Shown: positions 1 through 7,108, counted from the stretch's first letter. The stretch is DNA of 7,794 bases from Chromatiales bacterium (GCA_027070385.1 JALXDW010000108.1:1-7794), one strand, 5' to 3'. A program made the numbers and translations. Notes: generated from the letters alone by a model not told the origin.

Positions 1-852
1 GAGCAGTTCCGTAACCAAATTAAAGGAAGATTGCCACCTATACTGGTACTAACGGCTCAACATATGCAAAGTTTTCGACAGCGGGCATTGGACAGTGGCG
101 CCATTGATTATGTTACCAAACCATTTAATGTTGAAGAATTATTATCACGCGTACATAACCTGCTGGAAGTTCAAATGGCACATAAATACATGCGTCACCA
201 GAATGAAATTCTGGAGCAGAAAGTTCAGGCACGTACACAGGAACTTTATAAGACCCGTCTGGAAATTGTCAGGCGTTTGGTACGTGCAGCAGAATACAGG
301 GATGAAGAAACCGGGTTACACATTATCCGTATGAGTAAGATAGCGGTGGTTATTGCAAAGGCAGCCGGTATGGATGATGCGCAGTGTGCTTTGTTACTTA
401 ATGCAGCGCCCATGCATGATATCGGCAAAATCGGGATCCCTGACAAAATCTTATTAAAGCCAGGAAAGCTTGAAGCTGCAGAATGGAAAATTATGAAAAC
501 GCATGCACAAATCGGAGCCGATATTTTATCCGGTGATAATTCAGCCTTAATGCAAATGGCACATGATATTGCTCTGACACATCATGAAAAATGGAATGGA
601 AAAGGATACCCCAATAAATTAAAGGGTGAAGCGATTCCATTGGTCGGACGGGTTACTGCACTGGCTGATGTTTTTGATGCACTGACATCAACCCGGCCTT
701 ATAAAAAATCCTGGAGCGTTGATGATGCAATACAACTGATAAAAGAAGAGAGCGGCCAGCATTTTGACCCAATGCTGGTGGAATGTATGTTAAATAATAT
801 GGACGAAATTCTTCTTATTAAAGAACAATATGCTGAACCCGGGAATGATTAA
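1..852 (+). CDS. Response regulator with HD-GYP phosphodiesterase domain (RpfG-type), 5' end missing
   Basis: The reading frame is open from base 1, so the gene is cut by the window edge; the TTG at 31 lies inside the receiver domain and is not a start. 283 residues are visible. Residues 1-60 are the second half of a receiver domain, with the conserved Thr in LVLTA (18) and the Lys of TKPF (40); the phosphoacceptor Asp lies outside the window. A helical linker follows (about 62-90), then an HD-GYP domain (about 90-270). It shows RDEETGLH (100-107), the HD pair in [10 protein letters not shown] (139-148), [11 protein letters not shown] (194-204, with the GYP triad) and ADVFDALT. These are the metal-binding and signature residues of active cyclic-di-GMP phosphodiesterases, so hydrolysis of cyclic-di-GMP under phosphorylation control is expected. 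It leads a plus-strand cluster whose next gene starts about 11 bp downstream. The domain call is firm; the activity is inferred from intact motifs. Confidence 0.93.
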   Translation, partial: EQFRNQIKGRLPPILVLTAQHMQSFRQRALDSGAIDYVTKPFNVEELLSRVHNLLEVQMAHKYMRHQNEILEQKVQARTQELYKTRLEIVRRLVRAAEYRDEETGLHIIRMSKIAVVIAKAAGMDDAQCALLLNAAPMHDIGKIGIPDKILLKPGKLEAAEWKIMKTHAQIGADILSGDNSALMQMAHDIALTHHEKWNGKGYPNKLKGEAIPLVGRVTALADVFDALTSTRPYKKSWSVDDAIQLIKEESGQHFDPMLVECMLNNMDEILLIKEQYAEPGND

Positions 853-863
853 ATAAGTTGAAA

Positions 864-2072
864 ATGATGTTAATAAAAGAACTGATGTCAAAATTTTATA
901 TAAAAGCAGCTTTGGCCTGGGTGTTAACAATACTGGCTAGTATTATAATATTGAAAGAGGTGAATGATGAGGTTCGGTGGTTGGTGGTTATGCTTATTAC
1001 AGGTGTGTCACTTTTCTGGACAGTGTTGTTTATTCAACGTCCGGAAAAAATAGAGAATAGTCTCCCTGATGAGGTTGTGCCGGGAAAACAACCATTACCA
1101 GAAAAAATACAAGCATATTTTACGAGCCTGATAAGCTTTTCCAGACAGGAGATCCCACCCCTTATTAAAAGTATGAAGCAAATAAATGATGTGGTTCTTG
1201 ATGCAAACTCGACCTTACATCAAAGTTTTAATGGCTTAGCTGAAAATGCTGGAAAGCAGGGACGTTTATTGCAGGATATTATCAGTAAATTACATACAGA
1301 CAATGGGACTTCAAATGATTTTATTTTCGACAAGTTCACAAAAGATACAGCGACTGTTCTGGAACATTATGTTGAATTGTCATTAAACGTAAGTGACAAG
1401 GGTATTGAAGCGGCCAATAAGGTTCAGGACATGATGGTACACCTGGATGAAATGTTTGAGTTGTTGCAAAGTGTAAAGTACATTGCAGATCAGACTGGCA
1501 TGTTGGCCTTAAATGCCTCTATTGAGGCGGCACGTGCTGGAGAGGCAGGCAAAGGTTTTGCTGTTGTTGCAAATGAAGTTAAAAAGCTGTCAGAACAGTC
1601 TGTTAAGCTGAATGATGCGATTCATAATAATGTCAACCTGAGTCGAAAATCACTGGAGGAAACCAATGAAATCGTTGGTAAGATTGCGTCACTTGAAATG
1701 CTGGATGTGCTGGATGCAAAAGATAATCTCGATAATATGATTGTTGATTTGAATCATGTTAGTGAATCAGTTCTTGACAGCTTGCAAACATCATCGACTG
1801 TTGCCACCGCTATTCAGAATGATGTTTCTCAGGCGGTAATGGCATTACAGTATGAAGATATGGTCTCACAGTTAAATGTACATGTTAAATCTTGGTTGCA
1901 GTCATTTGAAAGTGATATTGCCAGTATGGAATCGTTATTAACGGAAAGTGATGTGAGCGTAATAGTGACAGCGATGAATGAACTTTTAAATAAAAAAATT
2001 AGCCAGGGTATTGCATTGCAGAGTGCAGTTTCCTCAAGTTCTGTGGATGAGGGTGATGTTGACCTGTTTTAA
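864..2072 (+). CDS. Membrane-anchored methyl-accepting chemotaxis-like protein without periplasmic sensor domain
   Basis: The protein is 402 residues from the ATG at 864. A TTG at 858 and ATGs at 867 and 885 are also possible, and none has a convincing Shine-Dalgarno site. Two hydrophobic segments (about 13-31 and 39-58) are joined by only some 8 residues, so there is almost no periplasmic part. A long helical cytoplasmic region follows. Its centre (about 208-247) matches the chemoreceptor hairpin tip, with [14 protein letters not shown] and [14 protein letters not shown], the part that contacts CheA and CheW in known receptors. A segment near 329-338 ([10 protein letters not shown]) follows, and the chain ends in the acidic tail DEGDVDLF. 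With no sensor domain, HAMP domain or obvious ligand-binding module, it may sense membrane or cytoplasmic state or act as a scaffold. Its place between a cyclic-di-GMP phosphodiesterase and a partner-switching pair suggests it feeds or organises that pathway. The family call is strong; the role is inferred. Confidence 0.88.
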   Translation: MMLIKELMSKFYIKAALAWVLTILASIIILKEVNDEVRWLVVMLITGVSLFWTVLFIQRPEKIENSLPDEVVPGKQPLPEKIQAYFTSLISFSRQEIPPLIKSMKQINDVVLDANSTLHQSFNGLAENAGKQGRLLQDIISKLHTDNGTSNDFIFDKFTKDTATVLEHYVELSLNVSDKGIEAANKVQDMMVHLDEMFELLQSVKYIADQTGMLALNASIEAARAGEAGKGFAVVANEVKKLSEQSVKLNDAIHNNVNLSRKSLEETNEIVGKIASLEMLDVLDAKDNLDNMIVDLNHVSESVLDSLQTSSTVATAIQNDVSQAVMALQYEDMVSQLNVHVKSWLQSFESDIASMESLLTESDVSVIVTAMNELLNKKISQGIALQSAVSSSSVDEGDVDLF

Positions 2073-2098
2073 TTTCCTGGTTGTAACCAACACTTTTT

Positions 2099-2104
2099 GA
2101 GGTG
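2099..2104 (+). promoter_or_regulatory. Ribosome binding site that sets the STAS gene start
   Basis: GAGGTG lies 4-6 nt before the ATG at 2109, which is standard Shine-Dalgarno spacing. The in-frame TTG at 2097 overlaps this site and so is very unlikely to be the start. This is the clearest ribosome binding site in the operon, suggesting independent, efficient initiation of the STAS protein. Confidence 0.75.
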
Positions 2105-2108
2105 TCGA

Positions 2109-2417
2109 ATGAATGTCGAATCGGTATTGTCTGAAAATGGATTAACACTGACTATTTCCATATGGGGTGAGTTTAACTTTATGGTTTTGAATGAATTTCG
2201 CGCTGCCTATAATAATGATACAGCACGATCTGCAAAAAATATTATTATCGACTTACGTAAAACAGAAACGATTGACAGTTCTGCATTGGGAATGCTTCTT
2301 AATATGCAGCGGAGCTTAAAAAAATCGAACAGGGAAATACGGATTATAAATTGTAATGAAGTGGTTAAGCGTATATTTGCAATCACACATTTTGATAAAA
2401 AATTTGTAATTGAATAA
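2109..2417 (+). CDS. STAS-domain anti-sigma factor antagonist-like protein (HsbA/SypA/SpoIIAA type)
   Basis: This is a 102-residue single STAS domain, the usual size for the family. The key loop is IDLRKTETIDSSALGMLL (about 47-64). By alignment with SpoIIAA (DSSGLG, phospho-Ser58), Ser57 in D56-S57-S58 is the expected phosphoacceptor. In partner switching, the unphosphorylated form binds a target, classically an anti-sigma factor, and phosphorylation by a GHKL kinase releases it. The next gene encodes both a GHKL domain and a PP2C phosphatase and begins one base after this stop codon, so kinase and phosphatase for this protein are probably encoded together with it. The start at 2109 is chosen over the TTG at 2097 because of the GAGGTG site in front of it. 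The downstream target (anti-sigma factor, diguanylate cyclase or other) is not visible here. Confidence 0.92.
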   Translation: MNVESVLSENGLTLTISIWGEFNFMVLNEFRAAYNNDTARSAKNIIIDLRKTETIDSSALGMLLNMQRSLKKSNREIRIINCNEVVKRIFAITHFDKKFVIE

Positions 2418-2418
2418 T

Positions 2419-4077
2419 ATGAAAAAAATACTGGTTGTTGATGATCTTGAGCCTAATCGTATTTTATTGAGGAAAATGTTACTTGCTTTGAATGATTATG
2501 AGGTTGTTGAGGCCGTTAATGGCCGGGAAGCAGTGGAAAAGTTCAGAGAGGAAAAACCGGATCTGGTTTTAATGGATATTATGATGCCGGATGGAGATGG
2601 CTTTGAAGCTGCATCAGAAATAAAATCTCGAACAATAGCTGAATATACCCCGATTATTTTTTTAACCGCACTCAGTGCAGAATCTGCTTTATCCCAGGCA
2701 CTGGCATCCGGAGGGGATGATTTTATCAGTAAGCCCTTTAATGTTGATATTCTAAAGGCCAAAATAAATGCGCACCTTCGAATTCGCGAACTTAACCAGC
2801 AACTGAATGAAAATAACATATTATTGGCCGAGCTGAATAATAAACTTGAAAACGAACATGAATTAATAGAACATTTTTTTGACAGTACCATTGAGCAAAG
2901 TTTCCTGGATGAGAATATCATTCGTTACTCCATGTCATCACTTTCTACTTTTAATGGCGATGTGCTGTTTGTTCAACGTTCACCAACCGGTAGTATTTAT
3001 CTTATTATTGGTGACTTTACCGGCCATGGATTAACGGCTGCAATGGGAACATTGCCTGTCGCTGTTATTTTTTTCAAAATGGTGGAGGAAAATATGCCTG
3101 TTGCAGATATTGCGACAGAAATTAACTCTCAACTTCACAAACTGATGCCGCATGGTATGTTTCTGGTTGCAACATTAATCGAACTTGATGTTCAGGCTAA
3201 AGTTATGTCTGTCTGGGCAGGTGGAATGCCGTCAAGTTATCACCTGTCAGCTTCCGGAGAATTGATGGGTGTTATACATTCACAACATATGCCATTAGGT
3301 ATTTTAAGTGATGATGAATTTGATTCGTCGGTTCAATATTTTGAGGTGAGTGAAAATGACCGTTTTTATTTTTGCAGTGACGGGATTGTGGAATCAAAAA
3401 ATAGCGCGGGTGAACTCTTTGGTGAGCGGCGACTCAAGGAAATACTGCTAGCAACCGAAACGCAACAGCGTTTTGATAATCTTCTACAAGCTCTGGATGA
3501 ATTCACTGGTGAGGGGACACCTAATGATGATGTAACATTTGTTGAATTGACTTGCCCTGCTAAAATATTACCAATAGCCGAGGCAGTTAATAGTGACACA
3601 ATGGTCTGCTGGAAATTTTCCATTGTGTTGACTGAGAAAGAGATACAGAGTTTGAATCCGGTTAAAAATTTAATCGATATATTGGTGGCCATGCCTCACA
3701 TCAGTCGGCATAAAAATATTTTGCATATTATATTGTCCGAACTGTACTGCAATTCTCTGGAGCACAGTATTTTAAATATAAACAGCGGCAATAAACAGGA
3801 TGAAGACAGTTTTGCCGATTACTACCAACAGCGACAGAACGGTATACAAACGCTGGCGGATACCACCATGCAGTTTGATTTTAGTACTCTGTTTATCGAG
3901 GATAACTATTATCTGAAAATGGAATTGTCCGATAGTGGTTGTGGTTTCAAATTTGCTGAATCAGAAAATGACGGCACACTGTTGCATGGACGTGGTCTGG
4001 CAATTATTCGTGATTTATGTGAGCAGTTACAATTTTCAGAAGATGGTCGAAGCGTAAAAATTCTGTATAAAATATAA
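2419..4077 (+). CDS. Response regulator with PP2C/SpoIIE phosphatase and GHKL kinase domains (HsbR-like partner-switch regulator)
   Basis: The protein has 552 residues from the ATG at 2419, one base after the STAS stop. The frame also opens at a TTG (2410) overlapping that stop, but MKKILVVDD is the normal beginning of a receiver. Domains: receiver (1-120) with acidic pair D8/D9, phosphoacceptor D53 in LMDIMMP, T83 and K105; a coiled-coil linker (about 122-155); a PP2C/SpoIIE phosphatase (about 165-380) with metal ligands in FNGD (D181), GDFTGHG (D199), CSDG (D321) and PNDD (D370/D371); and a GHKL ATPase (about 395-552) with N-box ELYCNSLEH (441-449), DSGCGF (505-510) and GRGLAII (524-530). 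All catalytic motifs look intact, so it should both phosphorylate and dephosphorylate the STAS protein, with the receiver choosing between them. Between N-box and G1 box it carries a 40-odd residue insert with FADYYQQR, which I recall from HsbR-like proteins. The orthology to hsbR is inferred. Confidence 0.93.
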   Translation: MKKILVVDDLEPNRILLRKMLLALNDYEVVEAVNGREAVEKFREEKPDLVLMDIMMPDGDGFEAASEIKSRTIAEYTPIIFLTALSAESALSQALASGGDDFISKPFNVDILKAKINAHLRIRELNQQLNENNILLAELNNKLENEHELIEHFFDSTIEQSFLDENIIRYSMSSLSTFNGDVLFVQRSPTGSIYLIIGDFTGHGLTAAMGTLPVAVIFFKMVEENMPVADIATEINSQLHKLMPHGMFLVATLIELDVQAKVMSVWAGGMPSSYHLSASGELMGVIHSQHMPLGILSDDEFDSSVQYFEVSENDRFYFCSDGIVESKNSAGELFGERRLKEILLATETQQRFDNLLQALDEFTGEGTPNDDVTFVELTCPAKILPIAEAVNSDTMVCWKFSIVLTEKEIQSLNPVKNLIDILVAMPHISRHKNILHIILSELYCNSLEHSILNINSGNKQDEDSFADYYQQRQNGIQTLADTTMQFDFSTLFIEDNYYLKMELSDSGCGFKFAESENDGTLLHGRGLAIIRDLCEQLQFSEDGRSVKILYKI

Positions 4078-4124
4078 GGCCGATATTATTGGGCACGTTT
4101 GCGCCAGTAATCGGCCAGCTTTTT
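4078..4124 (+). terminator. Possible bidirectional terminator between convergent genes
   Basis: GGCCGAT (4078-4084) and ATCGGCC (4110-4116) form a perfect 7-bp inverted repeat directly after the stop of the partner-switch regulator. On the plus strand the second arm is followed by AGCTTTTT; on the minus strand the stem is followed by the T-rich TTATATTTTATA. The 25-nt loop is long for an intrinsic terminator and much of the element lies inside the 3' end of the Sel1 gene, so support is moderate. Confidence 0.4.
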
Positions 4125-4685
4125 GTCCTTTTTTAGCCCAAATAATCCTTTCTGATAGGCTTCAGCTAAAGCCTGTGCAGCTTGCTTATGTCCTTTAACA
4201 GCTGCTTTATACCACCACGACAAGGCTGCTTTTGGGTCAGCTTTAGTGGCATGGCCAAAGGCAAGCAGTACACCCAGGTTATATTGTGAATCGGTATGCC
4301 CCTGTTCAGCTGCCTGAGTCCACCAGTACAGGGCATCTTTTTTACTGGGGTAACCCAGTTTTCGCCCCATATACAAAACACCTAAATTATAGGCTGCATC
4401 GGCACTGCCATAAAAGGCGGCACGCTTGAACCATTCCTTAGCAAGTTTATAGTCCTGTTTAACCCCCTGACCTTTCATATAGAGTAAGCCAATGTTAAAC
4501 ATGGCATCTGCATTCTCTTTTGAAACATTATCGCTACGAGCCAGTGGCAACCAGAGTTTTAATGCCTGCTTATAACGGCCTGCGCGATAAGCATCAAAGC
4601 CATCCTGTAAGGGTGTGGAATAAGTATATGAGCTGATACTGTAGAGCATCAGTAGAATAATAATTTGAGATGGTCGCAAACACAT
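4086..4685 (-). CDS. Exported Sel1-like (TPR-like) repeat protein
   Basis: The protein has 199 residues. The N-terminus (1-23) has one Arg, a hydrophobic stretch IIILLMLY and a plausible signal peptidase site near TYS-TP, so it is probably periplasmic; there is no lipobox. The rest consists of Sel1 repeats of about 36 residues: a degenerate one at about 26-57, clear ones at 59-94, 95-130 and 131-166 (pattern ADAxYNLGxLY...A..WWxxAAxxGH), and a partial last one at 167-199. Such repeats are alpha-alpha solenoids that bind protein partners or peptidoglycan-related factors; no specific function can be assigned. The gene lies 82 bp downstream of argF on the same strand and converges with the signalling operon. 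The start at 4685 has no visible Shine-Dalgarno site, but it gives the complete signal peptide. Confidence 0.87.
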   Translation of the reverse strand: MCLRPSQIIILLMLYSISSYTYSTPLQDGFDAYRAGRYKQALKLWLPLARSDNVSKENADAMFNIGLLYMKGQGVKQDYKLAKEWFKRAAFYGSADAAYNLGVLYMGRKLGYPSKKDALYWWTQAAEQGHTDSQYNLGVLLAFGHATKADPKAALSWWYKAAVKGHKQAAQALAEAYQKGLFGLKKDKKLADYWRKRAQ

Positions 4686-4737
4686 AAAATGATAAACCGC
4701 ATATAATAAGTATCAGGTCACTTTATATAGCGTCCCA

Positions 4738-4762
4738 AAACAGTAATGCTTTAGCCCTGTTT
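4738..4762 (-). terminator. Weak inverted repeat after argF
   Basis: AAACAG and CTGTTT form a 6-bp inverted repeat around a 13-nt loop in the 82-bp gap between argF and the Sel1 gene. On the minus strand it ends CTGTTTT. It is AT-rich and has a short T-run, so it may be a weak terminator or attenuator after argF, or nothing. I saw no convincing -35/-10 pair for the Sel1 gene in this gap. Confidence 0.22.
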
Positions 4763-4767
4763 ATTCA

Positions 4768-5667
4768 TTATTTAACGAGCAGGTATTCCAACAGGGCTTT
4801 TTGACTATGCAGCCGGTTTTCGGCTGCTGTCCAGACTATACTTTGTGGGCTGTCCATGATTGTAGCACTGACTTCTTCACCTCGATGTGCCGGCAGGCAA
4901 TGTGTGAAAACCGCATCCTTGTTGGCAAGTTGCATTAATTCCGTATTGACCTGATAGCCTGAAAAGGCTTTTTCACGAATTTTTTGTTCTTCTTCCTGCC
5001 CCATACTGGCCCAAACATCGGTAGCAATCAGGTCGCTGCCCTCAACGGCCTCTTGCGGGTCAGTGGTCAGTGAAATACGATCACCGGCTGCTTTTATAAT
5101 AGCTGCATCCGGTTCATAGCCTTTTGGGGTGGCAATATTCAGCTTGAAATCAAATTGACGTGCGGCATTAATATACGAGTGACACATATTGTTACCGTCA
5201 CCAATCCAGCTGACAGTTTTCCCTTTTATGTTTCCACGGTGTTCATTATAAGCTTGCATGTCGGCCAATAACTGGCAGGGGTGGTATAAGTCTGTTAGAG
5301 CGTTAATGACGGGAACTGTTGAATATTTTGCAAACATTTCAACCATCTCATGAGAGAAAGTACGAATCATGATGACGTTGACCATACTGGACAAGACCCG
5401 TGCACTGTCTTCAACCGGTTCACCGCGACCAAGTTGAGTATCTCGGGGTGATAAAAATATTGCATGACCACCGAACTGACTCATGGCGGTTTCAAACGAA
5501 ACGCGGGTACGGGTGGATGATTTGTCAAAGATCATCGCCATCACTTTGTTTTTTAACGGTTCAAAAATTTCACCATGGTGTTGCATGGTTTTTAATTCAA
5601 TCGCACGTTGAGTCAGATTTTCCAGATCGTTAGCAGGAATATCTAATAAGGTTAAAAAGTGTTTCAT
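4768..5667 (-). CDS. argF: Ornithine carbamoyltransferase (anabolic type)
   Basis: The enzyme makes citrulline from ornithine and carbamoyl phosphate in cytoplasmic arginine synthesis. Its 299 residues match the usual length of about 300. The carbamoyl-phosphate site shows SSTRTR (50-55), RT (102-103) and HPCQ (129-132). The ornithine side shows the D-W-SMG segment ([12 protein letters not shown], 216-227) and HCLPAHRG (256-263), with the catalytic Cys257, and [11 protein letters not shown] near the C-terminus. It follows argD with only 17 bp between the argD start-distal end (argF ATG at 5667) and the argD stop at 5685, so the two are very likely one transcript, though the site in front of the ATG is A-rich rather than a clear Shine-Dalgarno. 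The neighbour argD favours the biosynthetic enzyme over catabolic ArcB; no arcA or arcC is present. Confidence 0.96.
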   Translation of the reverse strand: MKHFLTLLDIPANDLENLTQRAIELKTMQHHGEIFEPLKNKVMAMIFDKSSTRTRVSFETAMSQFGGHAIFLSPRDTQLGRGEPVEDSARVLSSMVNVIMIRTFSHEMVEMFAKYSTVPVINALTDLYHPCQLLADMQAYNEHRGNIKGKTVSWIGDGNNMCHSYINAARQFDFKLNIATPKGYEPDAAIIKAAGDRISLTTDPQEAVEGSDLIATDVWASMGQEEEQKIREKAFSGYQVNTELMQLANKDAVFTHCLPAHRGEEVSATIMDSPQSIVWTAAENRLHSQKALLEYLLVK

Positions 5668-5684
5668 GGTTTTTTTCAGTATTT

Positions 5685-6857
5685 TTATTGAATAAAGTTT
5701 TTGATTAAGGTCGTTACTTTTTGAGTTATTTCAGTGGCTTCATTGTCGCTGATAATGAGAGGTGGTAACAAACGCACTACCTTTTCTGCAGTGACATTCA
5801 GCAATAAACCTTGGGTTAATGCCTGTTGCATCAGCTCACCACAAGGTCGATTAAGTTCAATCGCCAGCATCAGTCCTTTACCGCGTATATCAACAACGGC
5901 TGTGTTGTCAGCCAAATCATTTTCAAACTGGCTTAATATCATTTTGCCAAGCGCTTGACTTCGGGCTTCCAGTTTCTCCGACTTCATGACGTTGATAACG
6001 GCAAGAGCTGCGGCACACACAAGCGGGTTACCACCATAGGTGCTGCCATGGTTGCCTGGTGCAAATAATTCTGCGGCATCACCTTTGGCCAGACATGCGC
6101 CAATGGGTACGCCATTCCCCAAGGCTTTGGCCAGTGTCATGATGTCAGGGATGATGTTGGCATGCTGAAAGGCAAACCATTCACCCGTGCGGCACATGCC
6201 GGTTTGTATTTCGTCGAGTATCATTAACCAGCCATTGTCATCACAGAGTTTGCGAATACCGGGAAGATAATCTTCATCCGGTATGATAACTCCGCCTTCG
6301 CCGATTATTGGTTCAACAAGCACAGCGACAACATTCTGGTTATTTTTAGCAATGGTTCCGATGGCTTCTAAATCGTTATAAGGTGCGCGCACGAAGCCTT
6401 GTACCAGTGGTTCAAAACCGGCATGTACTTTTCGATTGCCGGTTGCCGATAGTGTTGCAAGGGTTCGACCATGAAAGCTGCCATCCATTACAATAATGGC
6501 GGGTTCATCAATATTTTTCTTGTGGCCGTATAACCGGGCAAGTTTGATAGCGGTTTCATTAGCTTCAGCACCGGAGTTGCTGAAAAAGACATTGTCCATG
6601 CCACTTAACTGGCAAAGTTCGGCAGCAAGTTCTTCCTGCTGTGCAATATGGTACCAGTTCGAGGTATGAATCAGTTGTTTGGCCTGTTTGGCAATGGCCG
6701 TGGCTATCTCTGGGTGGGCATGACCTAAACTACAAACTGCCACGCCACTGAGTCCATCCAGGTATTGTTTACCTTCTGTGTCCCATAGATTGGCGGCTTC
6801 ACCTTTAGTAAAGGTAACAGGCAGTGGCGCATAATTTTTCATTAAATAATCGGACAT
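5685..6857 (-). CDS. argD: Acetylornithine aminotransferase (class III, PLP-dependent)
   Basis: The enzyme transfers an amino group from glutamate to N-acetylglutamate semialdehyde, giving N-acetylornithine; many homologues also act on succinyldiaminopimelate for lysine synthesis. Visible PLP residues are SGAEANE (95-101), SFHGRT (127-132), LDEIQTG (214-220, Asp215) and the Schiff-base lysine K244 in TLAKALGNG, followed by GSTYGGNPL (271-279). The frame stays open to an ATG at 6983, but I choose the ATG at 6857 ([14 protein letters not shown]), giving 390 residues. The family normally begins here, the 42 upstream residues have no family resemblance, and a candidate promoter would start transcription at about 6979. 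Only a weak AGAAGAA-like site precedes the ATG. It is the first gene of an argD-argF unit. Related omega-aminotransferases are possible, but adjacency to argF supports ArgD. Confidence 0.95.
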   Translation of the reverse strand: MSDYLMKNYAPLPVTFTKGEAANLWDTEGKQYLDGLSGVAVCSLGHAHPEIATAIAKQAKQLIHTSNWYHIAQQEELAAELCQLSGMDNVFFSNSGAEANETAIKLARLYGHKKNIDEPAIIVMDGSFHGRTLATLSATGNRKVHAGFEPLVQGFVRAPYNDLEAIGTIAKNNQNVVAVLVEPIIGEGGVIIPDEDYLPGIRKLCDDNGWLMILDEIQTGMCRTGEWFAFQHANIIPDIMTLAKALGNGVPIGACLAKGDAAELFAPGNHGSTYGGNPLVCAAALAVINVMKSEKLEARSQALGKMILSQFENDLADNTAVVDIRGKGLMLAIELNRPCGELMQQALTQGLLLNVTAEKVVRLLPPLIISDNEATEITQKVTTLIKNFIQ

Positions 6858-6950
6858 CGGCTGATTCTTCTTGAATTCCTTAAAACAAAAAAGCAGTCGT
6901 TCGAATGGCAGTACCTTCAATAGCAGGTGCACCGCATTAGATAGACCACC

Positions 6951-6981
6951 GGTTTTACCCCGTTTTTCAGTGGGGAAAACC
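6951..6981 (-). promoter_or_regulatory. Stem-loop at the 5' end of the argD leader
   Basis: On the minus strand, GGTTTTCCCC pairs with GGGGTAAAACC, giving ten base pairs with one bulged T around a 10-nt loop (ACTGAAAAAC). It is followed by ordinary sequence, not a T-run, so it is not an intrinsic terminator. If transcription starts at about 6979, this hairpin forms the very 5' end of the argD-argF mRNA, where it could stabilise the message or bind a regulator. Confidence 0.5.
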
Positions 6982-6985
6982 ATTA

Positions 6986-7014
6986 ATTCTAGTCTTTTCA
7001 GCGTATTTACGCAA
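6986..7014 (-). promoter_or_regulatory. Candidate sigma-70 promoter for argD-argF (proximal)
   Basis: On the minus strand, TTGCGT (7014-7009) is separated by exactly 17 bp from TAGAAT (6991-6986), a 5 of 6 match to the -10 consensus. The predicted transcript would start near 6979, about 120 nt before the argD ATG. The -35 matches only in TTG. A palindrome overlaps the -35 side. Confidence 0.4.
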
Positions 7015-7022
7015 ATTTACGG
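7001..7022. repeat. Small palindrome with direct TTTACG repeats over the argD promoter
   Basis: GCGTA-TT-TACGC (7001-7012) is a perfect 5-bp inverted repeat. TTTACGC (7006-7012) recurs as TTTACGG at 7016-7022, a 10-bp period. It overlaps the -35 and spacer of the proximal argD promoter, as an operator would. It does not match the ArgR box consensus (TGAAT-N4-ATTCA). Confidence 0.35.
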
Positions 7023-7044
7023 CTGGATAATGAATGATTAAGTT

Positions 7045-7074
7045 TGTATACAGGGGATGTTTCTTGCGTCACAA
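7045..7074 (-). promoter_or_regulatory. Alternative sigma-70 promoter for argD-argF (distal)
   Basis: On the minus strand, TTGTGA (7074-7069) and TATACA (7050-7045) are separated by 18 bp; each matches the consensus at 4 of 6 positions. It would give a leader of about 180 nt and overlaps the tandem repeat in front of the porin gene, so the two genes could be regulated together. Confidence 0.28.
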
Positions 7075-7108
7075 AACTTTAATCCATGCGTCATTTAACT
7101 GAAATACT
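7065..7108 (+). repeat. Tandem 22-bp imperfect repeat upstream of the porin gene
   Basis: TGCGTCA occurs at 7065-7071 and 7087-7093, exactly 22 bp apart. Each is followed at 11 bp by a related heptamer (ACTTTAA, then ACTGAAA), so the two 22-bp units agree at about 15 positions. Heptamers at 11-bp steps on one face of the helix are the pattern bound by OmpR/PhoB-type regulators. The heptamers do not match the Pho box CTGTCAT closely. I saw no good -35/-10 pair for the porin, consistent with activator dependence. Confidence 0.4.

Noticed and set aside
2078..2098. Short inverted repeat TGGTTGTAACCA followed by TTTTT between the receptor-like gene and the STAS gene
   Set aside because: Only four pairs form with a usable loop, there is a gap before the T-run, and the T-run runs into the next ribosome binding site. 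Too weak to call a terminator.
2496..2921. Minus-strand 141-codon open frame opposite the receiver and linker of the partner-switch regulator
   Set aside because: It is Ser-rich and antisense to well-conserved coding sequence; a shadow frame.
6901..6960. Possible tiny leader peptide MRCTCY and GGTGCACC palindrome in the argD leader
   Set aside because: There is no good ribosome binding site, only one Arg codon and no paired terminator/antiterminator structure, so attenuation is not supported.
7030..7045. ArgR box near TGAATGATTAAG
   Set aside because: Only one half-site (TGAAT) is present; the ATTCA half is missing at the required spacing.
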